From positions 372,001 through 436,000 of the forward strand of contig LYSY01000002.1 in NCBI GenBank assembly GCA_001657395.1: 64,000 nucleotides of DNA, given 5' to 3'. Every line of letters begins with the position of its first letter. Within the stretch, counting starts at the first letter, position 1. The translations under genes and the position numbers were made by a program. Origin of the DNA: Rhodospirillales bacterium BBD 1991-14 (GTDB lineage Bacteria > Pseudomonadota > Alphaproteobacteria > Kiloniellales > Kiloniellaceae). Under the pieces are notes generated by a model, which was given only the letters and a program-made list of their open reading frames with translations, was not told the origin of the DNA and did no database searches. This document shows positions 42,635 through 51,126 of the stretch, piece by piece.

Positions 42635-42797
42635 TTTGGTGGATAGCGCTTGAAGGCCGGGGCCGAGGGCGCCACATTGAACCCAAGATCGGAAACCCGA
42701 GATTGGGAGAAAACCTCCCCGATACCCACAGGTTTAGCAGGGCTATGGCCATGGTCATGGCCCCGGCCTTGGGGCGAAGACCAAGGAGTGATCTGCG

Positions 42798-43358
42798 ATG
42801 TTCATCCAAACCGAACAGACGCCGAACCCGGCGACTTTGAAGTTCCTGCCCGGGCGCGCGGTGCTGGAAAGCGGAACCGCGAACTTTCCCGACGCCGAGT
42901 CGGCCGGGCGCTCGCCGTTGGCTGAGCGCCTCTTCGAGGTCGAGGGCGTGGTCGGCGTGTTCTTCGGCACCGACTTCGTCTCCGTCACCAAGGAAGACCA
43001 GCGCGAGTGGTATCTGATGAAGCCGGCGATCCTCGGCGTCATCATGGAGCACTTCACCGCCGGCCGTCCGGTGCTGAATGCCGATGCCGGTGCCGGCGAC
43101 GAGGGCCACAGCGGCGATGCCGAGGACGACGAGGTCGTCAGCCAGATCAAGGAACTGCTCGACACCCGTGTGCGCCCGGCGGTGGCCCAGGACGGCGGCG
43201 ATATCGTGTTCCGCGGTTTCGACAAGGGTGTGGTCTACCTGCACATGCAGGGGGCCTGCTCCGGCTGCCCCAGCTCGACGGCGACCCTGAAGATGGGCAT
43301 CGAGAACATGCTGCGGCATTACATCCCCGAAGTCGTCGAGGTCCGCCCCGTCGTCTGA
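42798..43358 (+). CDS. NifU-like Fe-S scaffold/carrier protein (Nfu type)
   Basis: This 186-residue protein has two domains. The N-terminal Nfu_N domain (about 1-88) reads [19 protein letters not shown] and [25 protein letters not shown]. After an acidic linker (about 95-112), the C-terminal NifU domain (about 113-186) has [20 protein letters not shown] and the cluster-binding CxxC in [20 protein letters not shown]. These proteins carry or assemble [4Fe-4S] clusters for client enzymes. A possible Rrf2-type site lies upstream and a clear terminator follows (43420). Length and domain order match eukaryotic NFU1 and alphaproteobacterial homologues. Confidence 0.93.
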   Translation: MFIQTEQTPNPATLKFLPGRAVLESGTANFPDAESAGRSPLAERLFEVEGVVGVFFGTDFVSVTKEDQREWYLMKPAILGVIMEHFTAGRPVLNADAGAGDEGHSGDAEDDEVVSQIKELLDTRVRPAVAQDGGDIVFRGFDKGVVYLHMQGACSGCPSSTATLKMGIENMLRHYIPEVVEVRPVV

Positions 43359-43419
43359 CGATGGTCTGACGGCCTTAAGGGCCGCGGCGGCGGGCTTCTT
43401 TCTTCTGCAGAGACAAAGG

Positions 43420-43448
43420 GCCGGAAAGCTTCCTTGCTTTCCGGCTTT
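43420..43448 (+). terminator. Rho-independent terminator after the Nfu gene
   Basis: GCCGGAAAGC (43420-43429), loop ttcctt, and its exact complement GCTTTCCGGC (43436-43445) form a 10-bp stem followed by TTTCTGTGT. It sits 62 bp after the stop. Confidence 0.8.
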
Positions 43449-43476
43449 CTGTGTCATTTCCCGCTGTGTCATTTCC
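43449..43476 (+). repeat. Direct repeat of 13 bp at 15-bp period
   Basis: CTGTGTCATTTCC occurs at 43449-43461 and again at 43464-43476, directly after the terminator and about 105 bp before the glucosaminidase-like start. The period (15) differs from the 11 bp of a Pho box, so despite the GTGTCAT core I do not call it one. Confidence 0.8.
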
Positions 43477-43582
43477 GGGCCCGCCCGGCCTGCGGGCCGG
43501 TGATAACGAATTCTTGGGGAAGGCGCCGCTATCTTCACCGCCGTCGGGGCTACGTTGCACTCTATCGGGAGGCCTTGAGGCA

Positions 43583-44587
43583 ATGGTGGCACGGATGCCG
43601 AATGCAATCCTGCAACACTGGCGCAGATGGCAGCCCAGGCTGCTCCATCACGGCGCGCGCGTGAACCGCAGCCTGCTGGGCCGGACGACGGTCCTGGGCG
43701 GTGCGCTCGGGATCTTTCTGGTCCTCGGGCTGTGGCAGGGCGCGCAGCCGCTGCCGCCCTCGGCCTGGCAGGAACTGGGGCTGCTGGCGGAGGGGCCGGC
43801 CCTGCGCCGTCTGCCGCCGCGCGACGCAGACGACCTCGCTGCCTTCTTCGATTCCAACGGCTACACCCTGGCGCGTCTTCAGAACGGCGCGGCGGTGCCG
43901 CGCCTGGCGGTGGCCCGCCTGCCGCGTGACATGGATGACCTGGCGGACAGCGACCGGCGCAAGGCGCTGTTTCTGCGCAGCCTTCTGCCGCTGGTCCTGC
44001 AGGCCAATGCCGAGATCGCCCGCATCCGCGGCCAGGTGATCGCCGCCCTGGATGCCAAGGCGGCCGGCCGGCTGGGCGCCACCGACGCGTTGTGGCTGGA
44101 GCAGGTGGCAGACTGGTACGGTGCGGCGCCCGGCGATGCCGCCGACCTGCTGAGCCGTATCGATCAGGTGCCGCCCAGCCTCGCCCTCGCCCAGGCGGCG
44201 CAGGAGAGCGGCTGGGGCCGCTCGCGTTTCGCACGCGATGCCAATGCGCTGTTCGGCCAGAGGGTCTGGAGCGACCACCAGCCGGGCCTGGCACCCAAGG
44301 AGGTGGACCAGGCGAACTTCCGTGTGCGCGCTTTTCCCGATTTGATGACCGGCGTGCGGTCCTACCTGCACAACCTCAACAGCCACCGCGCCTACCAGCG
44401 CTTCCGTGAACTGCGGGCGCAATCCCGCGCCGGCGGGCAGCGCGCCGATGCCATCGATCTGGCCGGCTCACTCTCTCAGTACTCGGAGGAAGGGGCGGAC
44501 TACGTGACGGCGCTTCGGCGCCTGATCTCCCGCAACGATCTGCGCGCCCTCGACGGGCTGCGGCTGGAGCGGCTTACTCGCTCGTAG
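43583..44587 (+). CDS. Bax-like glucosaminidase-domain protein (membrane anchored)
   Basis: This 334-residue protein has a short cytosolic N-terminus, one transmembrane helix (about 34-52; TTVLGGALGIFLVLGLWQ), a linker, and a C-terminal glucosaminidase-type domain (about 200-320). The catalytic Glu is most likely in SLALAQAAQESGWGRSRFA. Nearby are NALFGQRVW, FPDLMTGVRSYLHNLNSH and LSQYSEEGADYVTALRRLI, as in Bax/FlgJ-type peptidoglycan hydrolases. It would cleave glycan strands in the periplasm. The ATG at 43583 has GAGG close by; upstream codons in the open frame look non-coding. Its 3' end overlaps the convergent deacetylase gene by 14 bp. Confidence 0.82.
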   Translation: MVARMPNAILQHWRRWQPRLLHHGARVNRSLLGRTTVLGGALGIFLVLGLWQGAQPLPPSAWQELGLLAEGPALRRLPPRDADDLAAFFDSNGYTLARLQNGAAVPRLAVARLPRDMDDLADSDRRKALFLRSLLPLVLQANAEIARIRGQVIAALDAKAAGRLGATDALWLEQVADWYGAAPGDAADLLSRIDQVPPSLALAQAAQESGWGRSRFARDANALFGQRVWSDHQPGLAPKEVDQANFRVRAFPDLMTGVRSYLHNLNSHRAYQRFRELRAQSRAGGQRADAIDLAGSLSQYSEEGADYVTALRRLISRNDLRALDGLRLERLTRS

Positions 44588-45803
44588 CGGTCGCAGGTGC
44601 GGCAGCGGGGGCAGCAGCAGGGGCCGGCGGAACGACCGCGGCCTCGCTGCTCACCACGAACTGCGTCCCGAACCAGCGCCAGCGCCCGTTGTCGGCCCTG
44701 AGCGTGCAGTTGATGCGCGCCCGGCCGGCGGCCAGGGGCCGGGACAGCCGAAGCTCGATGCGATTGTCCAGCAGCGTGAGCGCCGGCTCGTCGCCGCGGG
44801 CAAAGCAGTTCAGGTTGCGCAGATCCTCGACCGGCCCGGCAACGGTGAAACCGAAGCTCGGCGGGTTCTGCGATGCCGTGCGCAGGAAGAGGTCGTTCGG
44901 CGTCACCTCGCGCACCGGCAGCGGCAGGGTGTTGGCAACCAGGCGGAAGCGCTCCATGTCGCCGTAAGCCTCGTTGATGGGAAAGCGCGGCAGGGCGAGG
45001 TGGTCGCCCATCGGCCCGGCGGCGCCGGAGTGCTGCCCGAACGCCGCCTCGAAGCCGGCATCGCGCACCGCTGTCCGCAGCTCGGTCGAGATCTCGCCGT
45101 AGGGATAGGCGAAGATCTCCGGCGCGGCCCCCAGTTCGGCAAACAGCCGGACGGCGGCCTTGTCGATGTTGGCGCGCTGCTCCTCGGCGCTCAGGCGCAC
45201 CATGTGCGAATGGCGGTGGCCGTGGTTGCCGATCGTCACGCCGCCGCCCTGCACCATCTCCCGCAATTCGCCCCAGGAGACATAGCCGGGCAGCCCCCGG
45301 TCCAGCGGCTCGGTGGAGATGAAGATCGTGAACGGCAGGTTGCGGGCCCGCAGGCGCGGCCAGGCCTCCTCGTAGACCGAACGCACGCCGTCATCGATGG
45401 TGATGGCGACGCTGCGGTCCGGCAGCGCGCGCCCCTCGCGCAGGGCGCTGACGATCTCCGGCAGCGGCAGCACGCGGTAGCCGCCGTTCACCAACTCGTC
45501 GAGATGCGCTTCGAACTGGCTCAGCCGGACGCTGGTGGAGGGCAGGTGATCCTCGCCGAAGCGGTGGTACATCAGGATAACCGCCCCGCCGTCGGCGCTG
45601 TGGGTGATGCCGCTGAGGTTCGTATCCCGGACCGGCTTGGCTTCCTGGGCGCTGGCCGCTCCCACCAGGCCGATGGCAAGCAAGCCGATGCCAAGCAGGG
45701 CGGCGGTCAGCGCTACGCAGGCACCAGCCGCGGGCAGCTTTCTCAGCGGCCGCAGGCCGCGGTCCGACAGAGCTGCTCTCGAGATCACCATGTCATCCAC
45801 CAT
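44574..45803 (-). CDS. Polysaccharide deacetylase family protein (exported)
   Basis: This is a 409-residue carbohydrate-esterase-4 (NodB) protein. A long signal or anchor helix lies at about 26-52 (ACVALTAALLGIGLLAIGLVG). The NodB motifs are present: ILMYHRFG, the metal/catalytic Asp pair in VAITIDDGV, the metal-binding histidines in IGNHGHRHSHM and EIFAYPYGE. The C-terminal ~110 residues form a beta-rich extra domain ending in an Ala/Pro tail. It would deacetylate N-acetylglucosamine-containing polymers in the periplasm; the exact polymer is unknown. A strong AGGAGG precedes the ATG. The gene is divergent from the nitroreductase across 268 bp of gene-free sequence. Confidence 0.85.
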   Translation of the reverse strand: MVDDMVISRAALSDRGLRPLRKLPAAGACVALTAALLGIGLLAIGLVGAASAQEAKPVRDTNLSGITHSADGGAVILMYHRFGEDHLPSTSVRLSQFEAHLDELVNGGYRVLPLPEIVSALREGRALPDRSVAITIDDGVRSVYEEAWPRLRARNLPFTIFISTEPLDRGLPGYVSWGELREMVQGGGVTIGNHGHRHSHMVRLSAEEQRANIDKAAVRLFAELGAAPEIFAYPYGEISTELRTAVRDAGFEAAFGQHSGAAGPMGDHLALPRFPINEAYGDMERFRLVANTLPLPVREVTPNDLFLRTASQNPPSFGFTVAGPVEDLRNLNCFARGDEPALTLLDNRIELRLSRPLAAGRARINCTLRADNGRWRWFGTQFVVSSEAAVVPPAPAAAPAAAPATATSE

Positions 45804-46071
45804 GACAGCATCCTCCTATGCTCTCCCCGGCGGGCGCCTTGCCGGCCGGGGAACGCTTGCGGGGTTTTCCAAGGTGTCTGGGGCGGCAAGCTGGCGGCTG
45901 CGGCGTTCCGCATCCCGGATCTGGGGCCTCGGTCGCCTCGCGGCAGCCACCGCCGTCCCATGGACTTGCCCCCATGACGCCTAGAGGCCAAGGTATGGCC
46001 CGACGCGTCCGGCAGGGGCGGTTCCCGCAAGGGTAGAGGGTGGCGGTCGGAGCTTAAGAAAGGGATAAGCC

Positions 46072-46662
46072 GTGAATGAAATCTTGAGCGATGCGGGCCT
46101 GGATCAGATCTTCCGTAACGCCAGAACCCATTCGGCCTGGAAGGACGCGGAAATCAGCGATGTGCTGCTGGAGGCCATCTACGATCTCGCCAAGATGGGC
46201 CCCACAAGTGCGAATTGCAGTCCAATGCGGGTTTTATTCCTGCGCAGTGCGGAAGCCAAGGAACGCCTGCGCCCGGCGCTCGACAAGGGCAACGTGGACA
46301 AGACCATGGTCGCCCCGGCGACAGCGATCATCGCCTACGACCTGGAGTTTTACGAGCATCTGCCGAAGCTCTTTCCCCATGCCGACGCGCGGGCCTGGTT
46401 CGCCGGCAATGCGGCCAAGATCGAAGAGACGGCCTGGCGCAACGGCAGCCTGCAGGGCGCCTACTTCATCGTTGCCGCCCGCGCCCTTGGGCTGGACTGC
46501 GGGCCGATGTCGGGCTTCGACCGGGCCAAGGTCGACGCCGAGTTCTTCGCCGGCAAGCCCTGGCGCTCGAACTTTCTGTGCAACCTCGGCCACGGCGATT
46601 CCGACGCGTTGTTCCCGCGCTCGCCGCGGCTTGAATTCGATGAGGCCTGTCAGCTGCTGTGA
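46072..46662 (+). CDS. Nitroreductase family protein, RutE/HadB-like
   Basis: This 196-residue FMN-dependent NAD(P)H oxidoreductase starts from a GTG with AAAGGGATAAG upstream. Features: [40 protein letters not shown], the FMN-contacting region of the RutE subgroup, [26 protein letters not shown], and LCNLGHGD near the end. Family members reduce malonic semialdehyde (RutE, uracil catabolism) or act as nitro/quinone reductases. There are no other rut genes here, so malonic semialdehyde reductase activity is only a possibility. Confidence 0.85.
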   Translation: MNEILSDAGLDQIFRNARTHSAWKDAEISDVLLEAIYDLAKMGPTSANCSPMRVLFLRSAEAKERLRPALDKGNVDKTMVAPATAIIAYDLEFYEHLPKLFPHADARAWFAGNAAKIEETAWRNGSLQGAYFIVAARALGLDCGPMSGFDRAKVDAEFFAGKPWRSNFLCNLGHGDSDALFPRSPRLEFDEACQLL

Positions 46663-46693
46663 GGGCGCGAACGGGCCTGAGCCCGCTGTTGGC

Positions 46694-47278
46694 CTATTGG
46701 GCGGCTTCGCGATCGGGCGCCGGCGTCATCATCGGCAGGGGCGCGGCGGCGTCGCACAACAGCGGATAGCGCTGCGAATCGAAGAGTTGGTAGTGCCACC
46801 ATTCATAGCGATACCAATCCCAACCGGCGGCGGTCATCAACCCCAGCAGGATCGCCCGGTTGCGCTGGACCTCGGCCGAGAGGTCGGGATGGCCGTGGTG
46901 GGCCGCGGGCGTAAAATCGTCGAAGGGCGTGCCCATGTCCAGCGCCGTCCCGCTTGCCCCATCGATCAGCGTCAGGTCGACGGCGATGCCGCGGGAATGG
47001 TTGGAGCCACGCTGCGGATCGGCGATGAACTGCGGGTCGGGATAGGCTTCCCAGAGACGCCACTGCGCCTCGACCGGCCGGAAGGCGTCGAAAACCCTGA
47101 AGCGCAGGCCCAGGGCGGCAGCCAGCCCGATCGCCCGCGTCAGGGCGGTGGCGGCTTCAGGGTGCAGCTGCGCAACCGCCCGTCCGTAGATCGGTTCTCC
47201 GGTGAAGTTCTGCGTCGTGGCGTAGGCCAGATCGATGTCGACATCGAAGGCGGGCGGAGCGATCGCGATCAGGCTCAT
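46694..47278 (-). CDS. D-alanyl-D-alanine dipeptidase (VanX/DdpX family)
   Basis: This 194-residue zinc dipeptidase of the M15D family has the metal-binding SNHSRGIAVDLTL (SxHxxGxAxD) near residue 92 and the catalytic YEWWHYQL (ExxH) near 160. An Arg-bearing FDAFRPVEAQWRLWEAY segment matches the substrate pocket of VanX-type enzymes. It hydrolyses free D-Ala-D-Ala, for peptide scavenging or wall turnover in Gram-negatives. No signal peptide is visible, so it is probably cytosolic. The stop faces the nitroreductase stop (31 bp gap). Confidence 0.9.
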   Translation of the reverse strand: MSLIAIAPPAFDVDIDLAYATTQNFTGEPIYGRAVAQLHPEAATALTRAIGLAAALGLRFRVFDAFRPVEAQWRLWEAYPDPQFIADPQRGSNHSRGIAVDLTLIDGASGTALDMGTPFDDFTPAAHHGHPDLSAEVQRNRAILLGLMTAAGWDWYRYEWWHYQLFDSQRYPLLCDAAAPLPMMTPAPDREAAQ

Positions 47279-47376
47279 GACGGGGCGGGTCTCGGAAGGC
47301 TGGGTTTTGGCAGGCGGGCTTTGAGCAGAAGGACCCTTGGTAGCACGGCTTTCGCATCGCCGGTAGGCCGGCAGGT

Positions 47377-48162
47377 ATGGCGGTGAAGATCGCCGCGCCC
47401 CGCCTGCTGGCCCTGGAGGCGGCGGGCGCCGCCTGTTCGGCGGCGATCTGGGCCGGCGGGCGGGTTGCCGCGCGGCGCTTCGCGCCCATGCGGCGTGGCC
47501 AGTCGGAACATCTGGTGCCCATGATCGCCGAGGTGATGGCCGAGTGGGGCGGTGGCTTTTCCGCGCTGGATGCGATCGCCGTGACGACGGGGCCTGGCGG
47601 CTTCACCGGCGTGCGAATCGGTCTGGCGACGGCCCGCGGGCTGGCGCTGGCCCGGCGTCTGCCGCTGCTGGGCCTGTCGTCTTTCGAGGTGGCCGCCGCC
47701 GCCGCCACCGAGGCGGAACGGTCCGGCCGTGTGGTGGCGAGCCTCATCGACTCCAAGCGCGCGGACGTCTTCCTCCAGTGCTTCGATCCGGCGCTCGAGC
47801 CGCAGGGCGGGCCGCGCGAGCTGAGCCTGGAGCGCCTGCCCGCAGCGCTGCCCGCAGGCCCCTTGTTGCTGGCCGGCGATGCGGTGGCCAAGGCCGCCGC
47901 CGCGCTGGTTGCCGCCGGGCGCGGCGATGTCGCCGTGGCGGCCGCGGCCGGGCCGGGCGATGCCGGGGTCCTGGCGGCGCGGGCGGCGCAGCGGCTTGCG
48001 GCGGGCGCGGTGGAGGCCGATTCGGCCCAGCCGCTTTATCTGCGTGCACCCGATGTCACGCCGCCCCGCCCTGTTTCCGGCCCCGTTCCTGGCCCCGCCG
48101 CTGCCCCCACGTCCCCAAGCGGCGACCCTGCGGACGGCTCGCAGCCCCGGCGTCGGCGATGA
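47377..48162 (+). CDS. tsaB: tRNA threonylcarbamoyladenosine biosynthesis protein TsaB
   Basis: This 261-residue protein has the ASKHA-like fold. It starts with LLALEAAGAACSAAIW, continues RRGQSEHLVPMIAEVM and has VTTGPGGFTGVRIGLATARGLAL, the best TsaB signature. TsaB forms a complex with TsaD and TsaE for the universal t6A37 tRNA modification. The ~30-residue C-terminus is Pro-rich and low-complexity. Its stop overlaps the rimI ATG (ATGA), the classic tsaB-rimI pairing. Confidence 0.93.
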   Translation: MAVKIAAPRLLALEAAGAACSAAIWAGGRVAARRFAPMRRGQSEHLVPMIAEVMAEWGGGFSALDAIAVTTGPGGFTGVRIGLATARGLALARRLPLLGLSSFEVAAAAATEAERSGRVVASLIDSKRADVFLQCFDPALEPQGGPRELSLERLPAALPAGPLLLAGDAVAKAAAALVAAGRGDVAVAAAAGPGDAGVLAARAAQRLAAGAVEADSAQPLYLRAPDVTPPRPVSGPVPGPAAAPTSPSGDPADGSQPRRRR

Positions 48163-48701
48163 CAGACCTCTCGATTCGCCCGGCAACGGCCTGCGATGTG
48201 GCCCTGCTGTCGGCCTTGCAGGCGGAGTGTTTTCAGCCCGGCGGCGGCGCCGAGAGCGTCGCGGGATCACAAGAGGGCCCCCAAGAGGCGGGCCACGTCG
48301 GGGAGGCCTGGAGCCTGCGCTCCTGGGCGGAGGTCCTGGCGATGCCGGGAAGCTTCGCTCTGCTGGCCGCCCGCCCGGGCAAGGCCGACAACGCAGAGGA
48401 TGAGCCGTTAGGGTTTTTTCTCGCACAGGTCCTCTTTGCCGACGGCGAGCTTCTCAGCTTTGGGGTCGTTCCCGCGTGCCGCCGCTGCGGTTACGGTCGG
48501 TGGCTGCTGGCCGAAGGGCTTGCGGCCGCGCAACGTCAGGGTGCGGAGCGGGTTCAGCTAGAAGTCGCAGAGAACAACCGCCGCGCGCAGAACTTTTACA
48601 TTTCAGCCGGTTTTTCTTTGATCGGGCGGCGGCCCGGCTACTACCGCCTGCGAGACGGCAGAGCCATGGATGCCCTGATTCTGCGGAAATCGCTCACCTG
48701 A
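48159..48701 (+). CDS. rimI: Ribosomal protein S18 alanine N-acetyltransferase-like (RimI)
   Basis: This 180-residue GNAT protein starts MTDLSIRPATACDVALLSAL. The core acetyl-CoA-binding motif is PACRRCGYGRWLLAEGLAAAQRQGAERVQLEV, and NRRAQNFYISAGFSLIGRRPGYYR is the usual late RimI motif. RimI acetylates the N-terminal Ala of ribosomal protein S18. An insertion around residues 32-50 (GGGAESVAGSQEGPQEAGH) is longer than in E. coli RimI. It overlaps tsaB by 4 bp. A 6-bp hairpin with a 3-base loop (48704-48718) follows the stop without a T-run. Confidence 0.88.
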   Translation: MTDLSIRPATACDVALLSALQAECFQPGGGAESVAGSQEGPQEAGHVGEAWSLRSWAEVLAMPGSFALLAARPGKADNAEDEPLGFFLAQVLFADGELLSFGVVPACRRCGYGRWLLAEGLAAAQRQGAERVQLEVAENNRRAQNFYISAGFSLIGRRPGYYRLRDGRAMDALILRKSLT

Positions 48702-48910
48702 GCCGCAGGAGTCCTGCGATTCCCGGTCCCCTCCGCCCACTGCTGCCGCCCTGCGGCCCTTGACGGGCGCGGCACGGCGGTGCCGGGCCCGGAACCGGCG
48801 GATCTTGGCGCAATTGGCGCGTCTTTGATGTATATCTTCTGGGTCATTAGGAAAAGAGAAGTCAACGCCTTGCCAGTTCGGTTATTTATTATTTTCGTAT
48901 TGAATAATTG

Positions 48911-48939
48911 TTGATTCTCTTTCGAAGAATTTTTATATA
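48911..48939 (+). promoter_or_regulatory. Promoter for mucR in an AT-rich region
   Basis: TTGATT (48911-48916), 17 bp, and TATATA (48934-48939) lie in the most AT-rich stretch near here (about 48830-48945). Transcription would start near 48946, too close to the GTG at 48952 but leaving a ribosome-binding site for the ATG at 48973. MucR-type regulators usually bind T/A-rich sites in their own promoters, so autoregulation is likely (inference). Confidence 0.6.
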
Positions 48940-48972
48940 GGCCACAGCAATGTGGAGGAGTTCAAGAGGTCA

Positions 48973-49383
48973 ATGTCTGAGCAAGCGAAGCAAAGCGAAT
49001 TGCTTTCCTTGACGACGAACATCGTCGCTGCGCACGTCTCCAACAACTCGGTTGCGGTTACCGACCTGCCGATGATCATTCGTGACGTCTATGAGACGCT
49101 GTCGAACGTCGGGACCGCGCGGGAGCGTGAACCGGAACGGCCGTCGCCGGCCGTGCCGATCAAGAAGTCGGTGACGCCGGACCATATCGTCTGCCTCGAA
49201 GACGGCAAGAAGCTGAAGATGCTGAAGCGGCATCTGAAGACCGCTTACGACATGTCGCCGGAAGACTATCGCGAGCGTTGGGGCTTGCCGGCCGATTATC
49301 CCATGGTGGCGCCCAACTACGCCAAGCAGCGCAGCAAACTGGCCAAGCAGATTGGCTTGGGTACGCGCGCGCGCCGAAAGTAA
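48973..49383 (+). CDS. mucR: MucR/Ros family transcriptional regulator
   Basis: This 136-residue regulator has an N-terminal helical oligomerisation region (about 5-48; LLSLTTNIVAAHVSNNSVAV), a linker, and the C-terminal Ros/MucR DNA-binding domain (about 64-136; VTPDHIVCLEDGKKLKMLKRHL, SPEDYRERWGLPADYPMVAPNYA). MucR proteins control exopolysaccharide, motility and cell-cycle-linked genes and behave as H-NS-like silencers of AT-rich DNA. The zinc ligands look incomplete: Cys74 and His87 are present, but the second Cys position is Asp77 and the second His position reads TAYD. The ATG at 48973 has AGAGG upstream; a GTG at 48952 is the alternative. Confidence 0.92.
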   Translation: MSEQAKQSELLSLTTNIVAAHVSNNSVAVTDLPMIIRDVYETLSNVGTAREREPERPSPAVPIKKSVTPDHIVCLEDGKKLKMLKRHLKTAYDMSPEDYRERWGLPADYPMVAPNYAKQRSKLAKQIGLGTRARRK

Positions 49384-49644
49384 GCGCTGTGCCCGCAGCG
49401 GTTCGGCTTCGCTGCACTGCGCGGCGCTGCCGGGCGCTGAAGCGGTTTTCCCAATTGGATATCTCTATGAAAGAAGGCGCCTCCGCCTATTAGGTGGGTG
49501 GCGTCTCTTCCGTTATACTGGTTGGTTAGGGACAGGGCTCGGGTGCGCAAATGAGGGTGTTCCGTCAAACCGCGCTGCGGACCGTAGAGCGAACGGCCGC
49601 CGGGCTCTGCGACGCCTGGTGGCCGATTAAGGGTTGGGGAAAGT

Positions 49645-50097
49645 ATGCCGGATCGCCTGGAAAAACTGTGTATTGAAAAAGGTCTGAAGATGACCGAGCA
49701 GCGGCGCGTGATCGCGCGCGTCCTGTCGGAATCCACCGACCATCCGGACGTGGAAATGGTCTACCAACGCGCCGTGGAGCGCGACCCGCGGATCTCCATC
49801 GCGACGGTCTACCGCACCGTCAAGCTGTTCGAGGAAGCGAGTATCCTGGAACGCCACGATTTCGGCGACGGGCGTGCGCGCTACGAAGAGCGTCCGGACG
49901 AGCATCATGACCATCTGATCGATGTGAAGACCGGCGAGGTTGTCGAGTTCACCAATGAAGAGATCGAGCGCCTGCAGAACGAGGTTGCCAGGGCGCTGGG
50001 CTACCGGCTGGTGGACCACCGTCTTGAACTCTATGGCGTGCGCCTGAACGGCGAAGAGGAAAAGGACGCCCCCAAGTCGTCCGAATCCAAGGGCTAG
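49645..50097 (+). CDS. fur: Fur family iron/manganese-responsive regulator
   Basis: This 150-residue metalloregulator has a winged helix (about 1-80; LKMTEQRRVIARVL, ISIATVYRTVKLFEEASILERHDFGDGRARYEE) and a dimerisation domain with the regulatory metal-site motif HHDHL near 90. The usual Cys pairs for structural zinc are absent (HLIDVKTGEVVEF), as in many alphaproteobacterial Fur/Mur proteins, so it may respond to Mn or Fe; sequence does not decide. A TATACT -10-like element lies at 49514-49519. The 261 bp gap after mucR includes an imperfect hairpin around 49476-49504 that may terminate mucR. Confidence 0.93.
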   Translation: MPDRLEKLCIEKGLKMTEQRRVIARVLSESTDHPDVEMVYQRAVERDPRISIATVYRTVKLFEEASILERHDFGDGRARYEERPDEHHDHLIDVKTGEVVEFTNEEIERLQNEVARALGYRLVDHRLELYGVRLNGEEEKDAPKSSESKG

Positions 50098-50188
50098 GGG
50101 CTGCGTCGAGACCCCGGCGGAAGCCGCATCGCGCGGCACAGGCGGATGAGTCTTTGCCAGCGTTAACGCATAGTTGTATGGGTGTTGC

Positions 50189-51064
50189 ATGAGCCTTGCG
50201 GAATCAAAAGCCGATCGCCCGGTCGACGTCGCCGTCGGCAATCTGCGTATCCGCCTGGCGGAAGACCCTGCCGAGATCCGCGCGGCGCAGGCGTTGCGAT
50301 ACCGTATCTTCTACGAGCAGATGGCCGCCCAGCCGACGGCGGAGATGCGCGCGGCCCGGCGCGACTTCGATTCCTTCGACGACTTCTGCGATCATCTTCT
50401 GGTGTTCGACGAGGAGCGCGGCAGCGGGCCGGAGTCGGTGGTCGGGACCTACCGGGTGATGCGCCGCGAGGGTGCGGCCCGGCGCGGACAGTTCTATTCG
50501 GTCGACGAGTACGACATCGCCGCAATCGAGTCCTACCCCGGCGAGATCCTGGAACTCGGGCGGTCCTGCGTCGATCCCACCTGCCGCAGCGGTGCGGCCA
50601 TGCAACTGCTCTGGCGCGGCATTGCAGAGTATGTCTTCTACCACAACATCAGCATCATGTTCGGCTGCGCCAGCCTGCCGGGAGTCGACCCCCAGGAGCT
50701 GAAGCTGCCGCTGTCCTATCTCTACCATCACCACCTGGCGCCACCGGCGCTGCGGGCAAGGGCGGTGGACGACCGGCGGGTGGCCATGGATCTGCTGCCC
50801 ATCGAAGAGGTCCAGATTTCCGAGGCGCGGCAGGCCCTGCCGCCGCTGATCAAGGGATACCTGCGGCTCGGCGGCTTCGTCGGCGATGGCGCGGTGGTCG
50901 ACCACGACTTCGGCACCACCGATGTCTGTATCGTCGTAAAGACCGACTGGGTCACCGAAAAGTACCTGCGCCACTACAAGCGCGAGGAGCCCGCTTCCTC
51001 GGCCGGCGCCCTGGCACAGGGCGTATCCCCCGGCGCTGGGCAGGGCCCCGGAAGCGCCCGCTAG
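50189..51064 (+). CDS. olsB: GNAT acyltransferase, OlsB-like (L-ornithine N-alpha-acyltransferase)
   Basis: This 291-residue protein is related to the OlsB/hemolysin acyl-homoserine-lactone-synthase-like GNAT family. Features: IRLAEDPAEIRAAQALRYRIFYEQM, FDDFCDHLLVFDE, VVGTYRVMRREGA, ILELGRSCVDPTCRSGAAMQLLWRGIAEYVF and FGCASLPGVDP. OlsB attaches a 3-hydroxyacyl group from acyl-ACP to ornithine, the first step of ornithine lipids. Downstream is an acyltransferase that would do the second step. The upstream gap holds the perfect palindrome GCGTTAACGC (50160-50169). A TTG further upstream is a poorer start than the ATG at 50189. Confidence 0.85.
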   Translation: MSLAESKADRPVDVAVGNLRIRLAEDPAEIRAAQALRYRIFYEQMAAQPTAEMRAARRDFDSFDDFCDHLLVFDEERGSGPESVVGTYRVMRREGAARRGQFYSVDEYDIAAIESYPGEILELGRSCVDPTCRSGAAMQLLWRGIAEYVFYHNISIMFGCASLPGVDPQELKLPLSYLYHHHLAPPALRARAVDDRRVAMDLLPIEEVQISEARQALPPLIKGYLRLGGFVGDGAVVDHDFGTTDVCIVVKTDWVTEKYLRHYKREEPASSAGALAQGVSPGAGQGPGSAR

Positions 51065-51079
51065 GACCTCACTGGTTCC

Positions 51080-51123
51080 ATGACCGCCTCCTAGCCCATA
51101 CCTAGCCCATGACGGCCCCCTAG
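51080..51123 (+). other. Two mini-cistrons repeating the olsA start
   Basis: ATG ACC GCC TCC TAG (51080-51094) and ATG ACG GCC CCC TAG (51109-51123) each encode four residues (MTAS, MTAP) and stop. The real olsA start is ATG ACT GCC CCG (MTAP) at 51127. The units look like tandem duplications of the start region with intervening CCTAGCCCAT. No Shine-Dalgarno sequence precedes 51127. Confidence 0.6.
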
Positions 51124-51126
51124 CCT

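Noticed and set aside
42650-42925. 91-codon plus-strand frame overlapping the Nfu gene
   Set aside because: Covers the upstream regulatory region and reads the first part of the Nfu gene out of frame; no domain.
43449-43476. Direct repeat with GTGTCAT cores as a Pho box
   Set aside because: The period is 15 bp, not 11, and no suitable -10 follows at the right distance.
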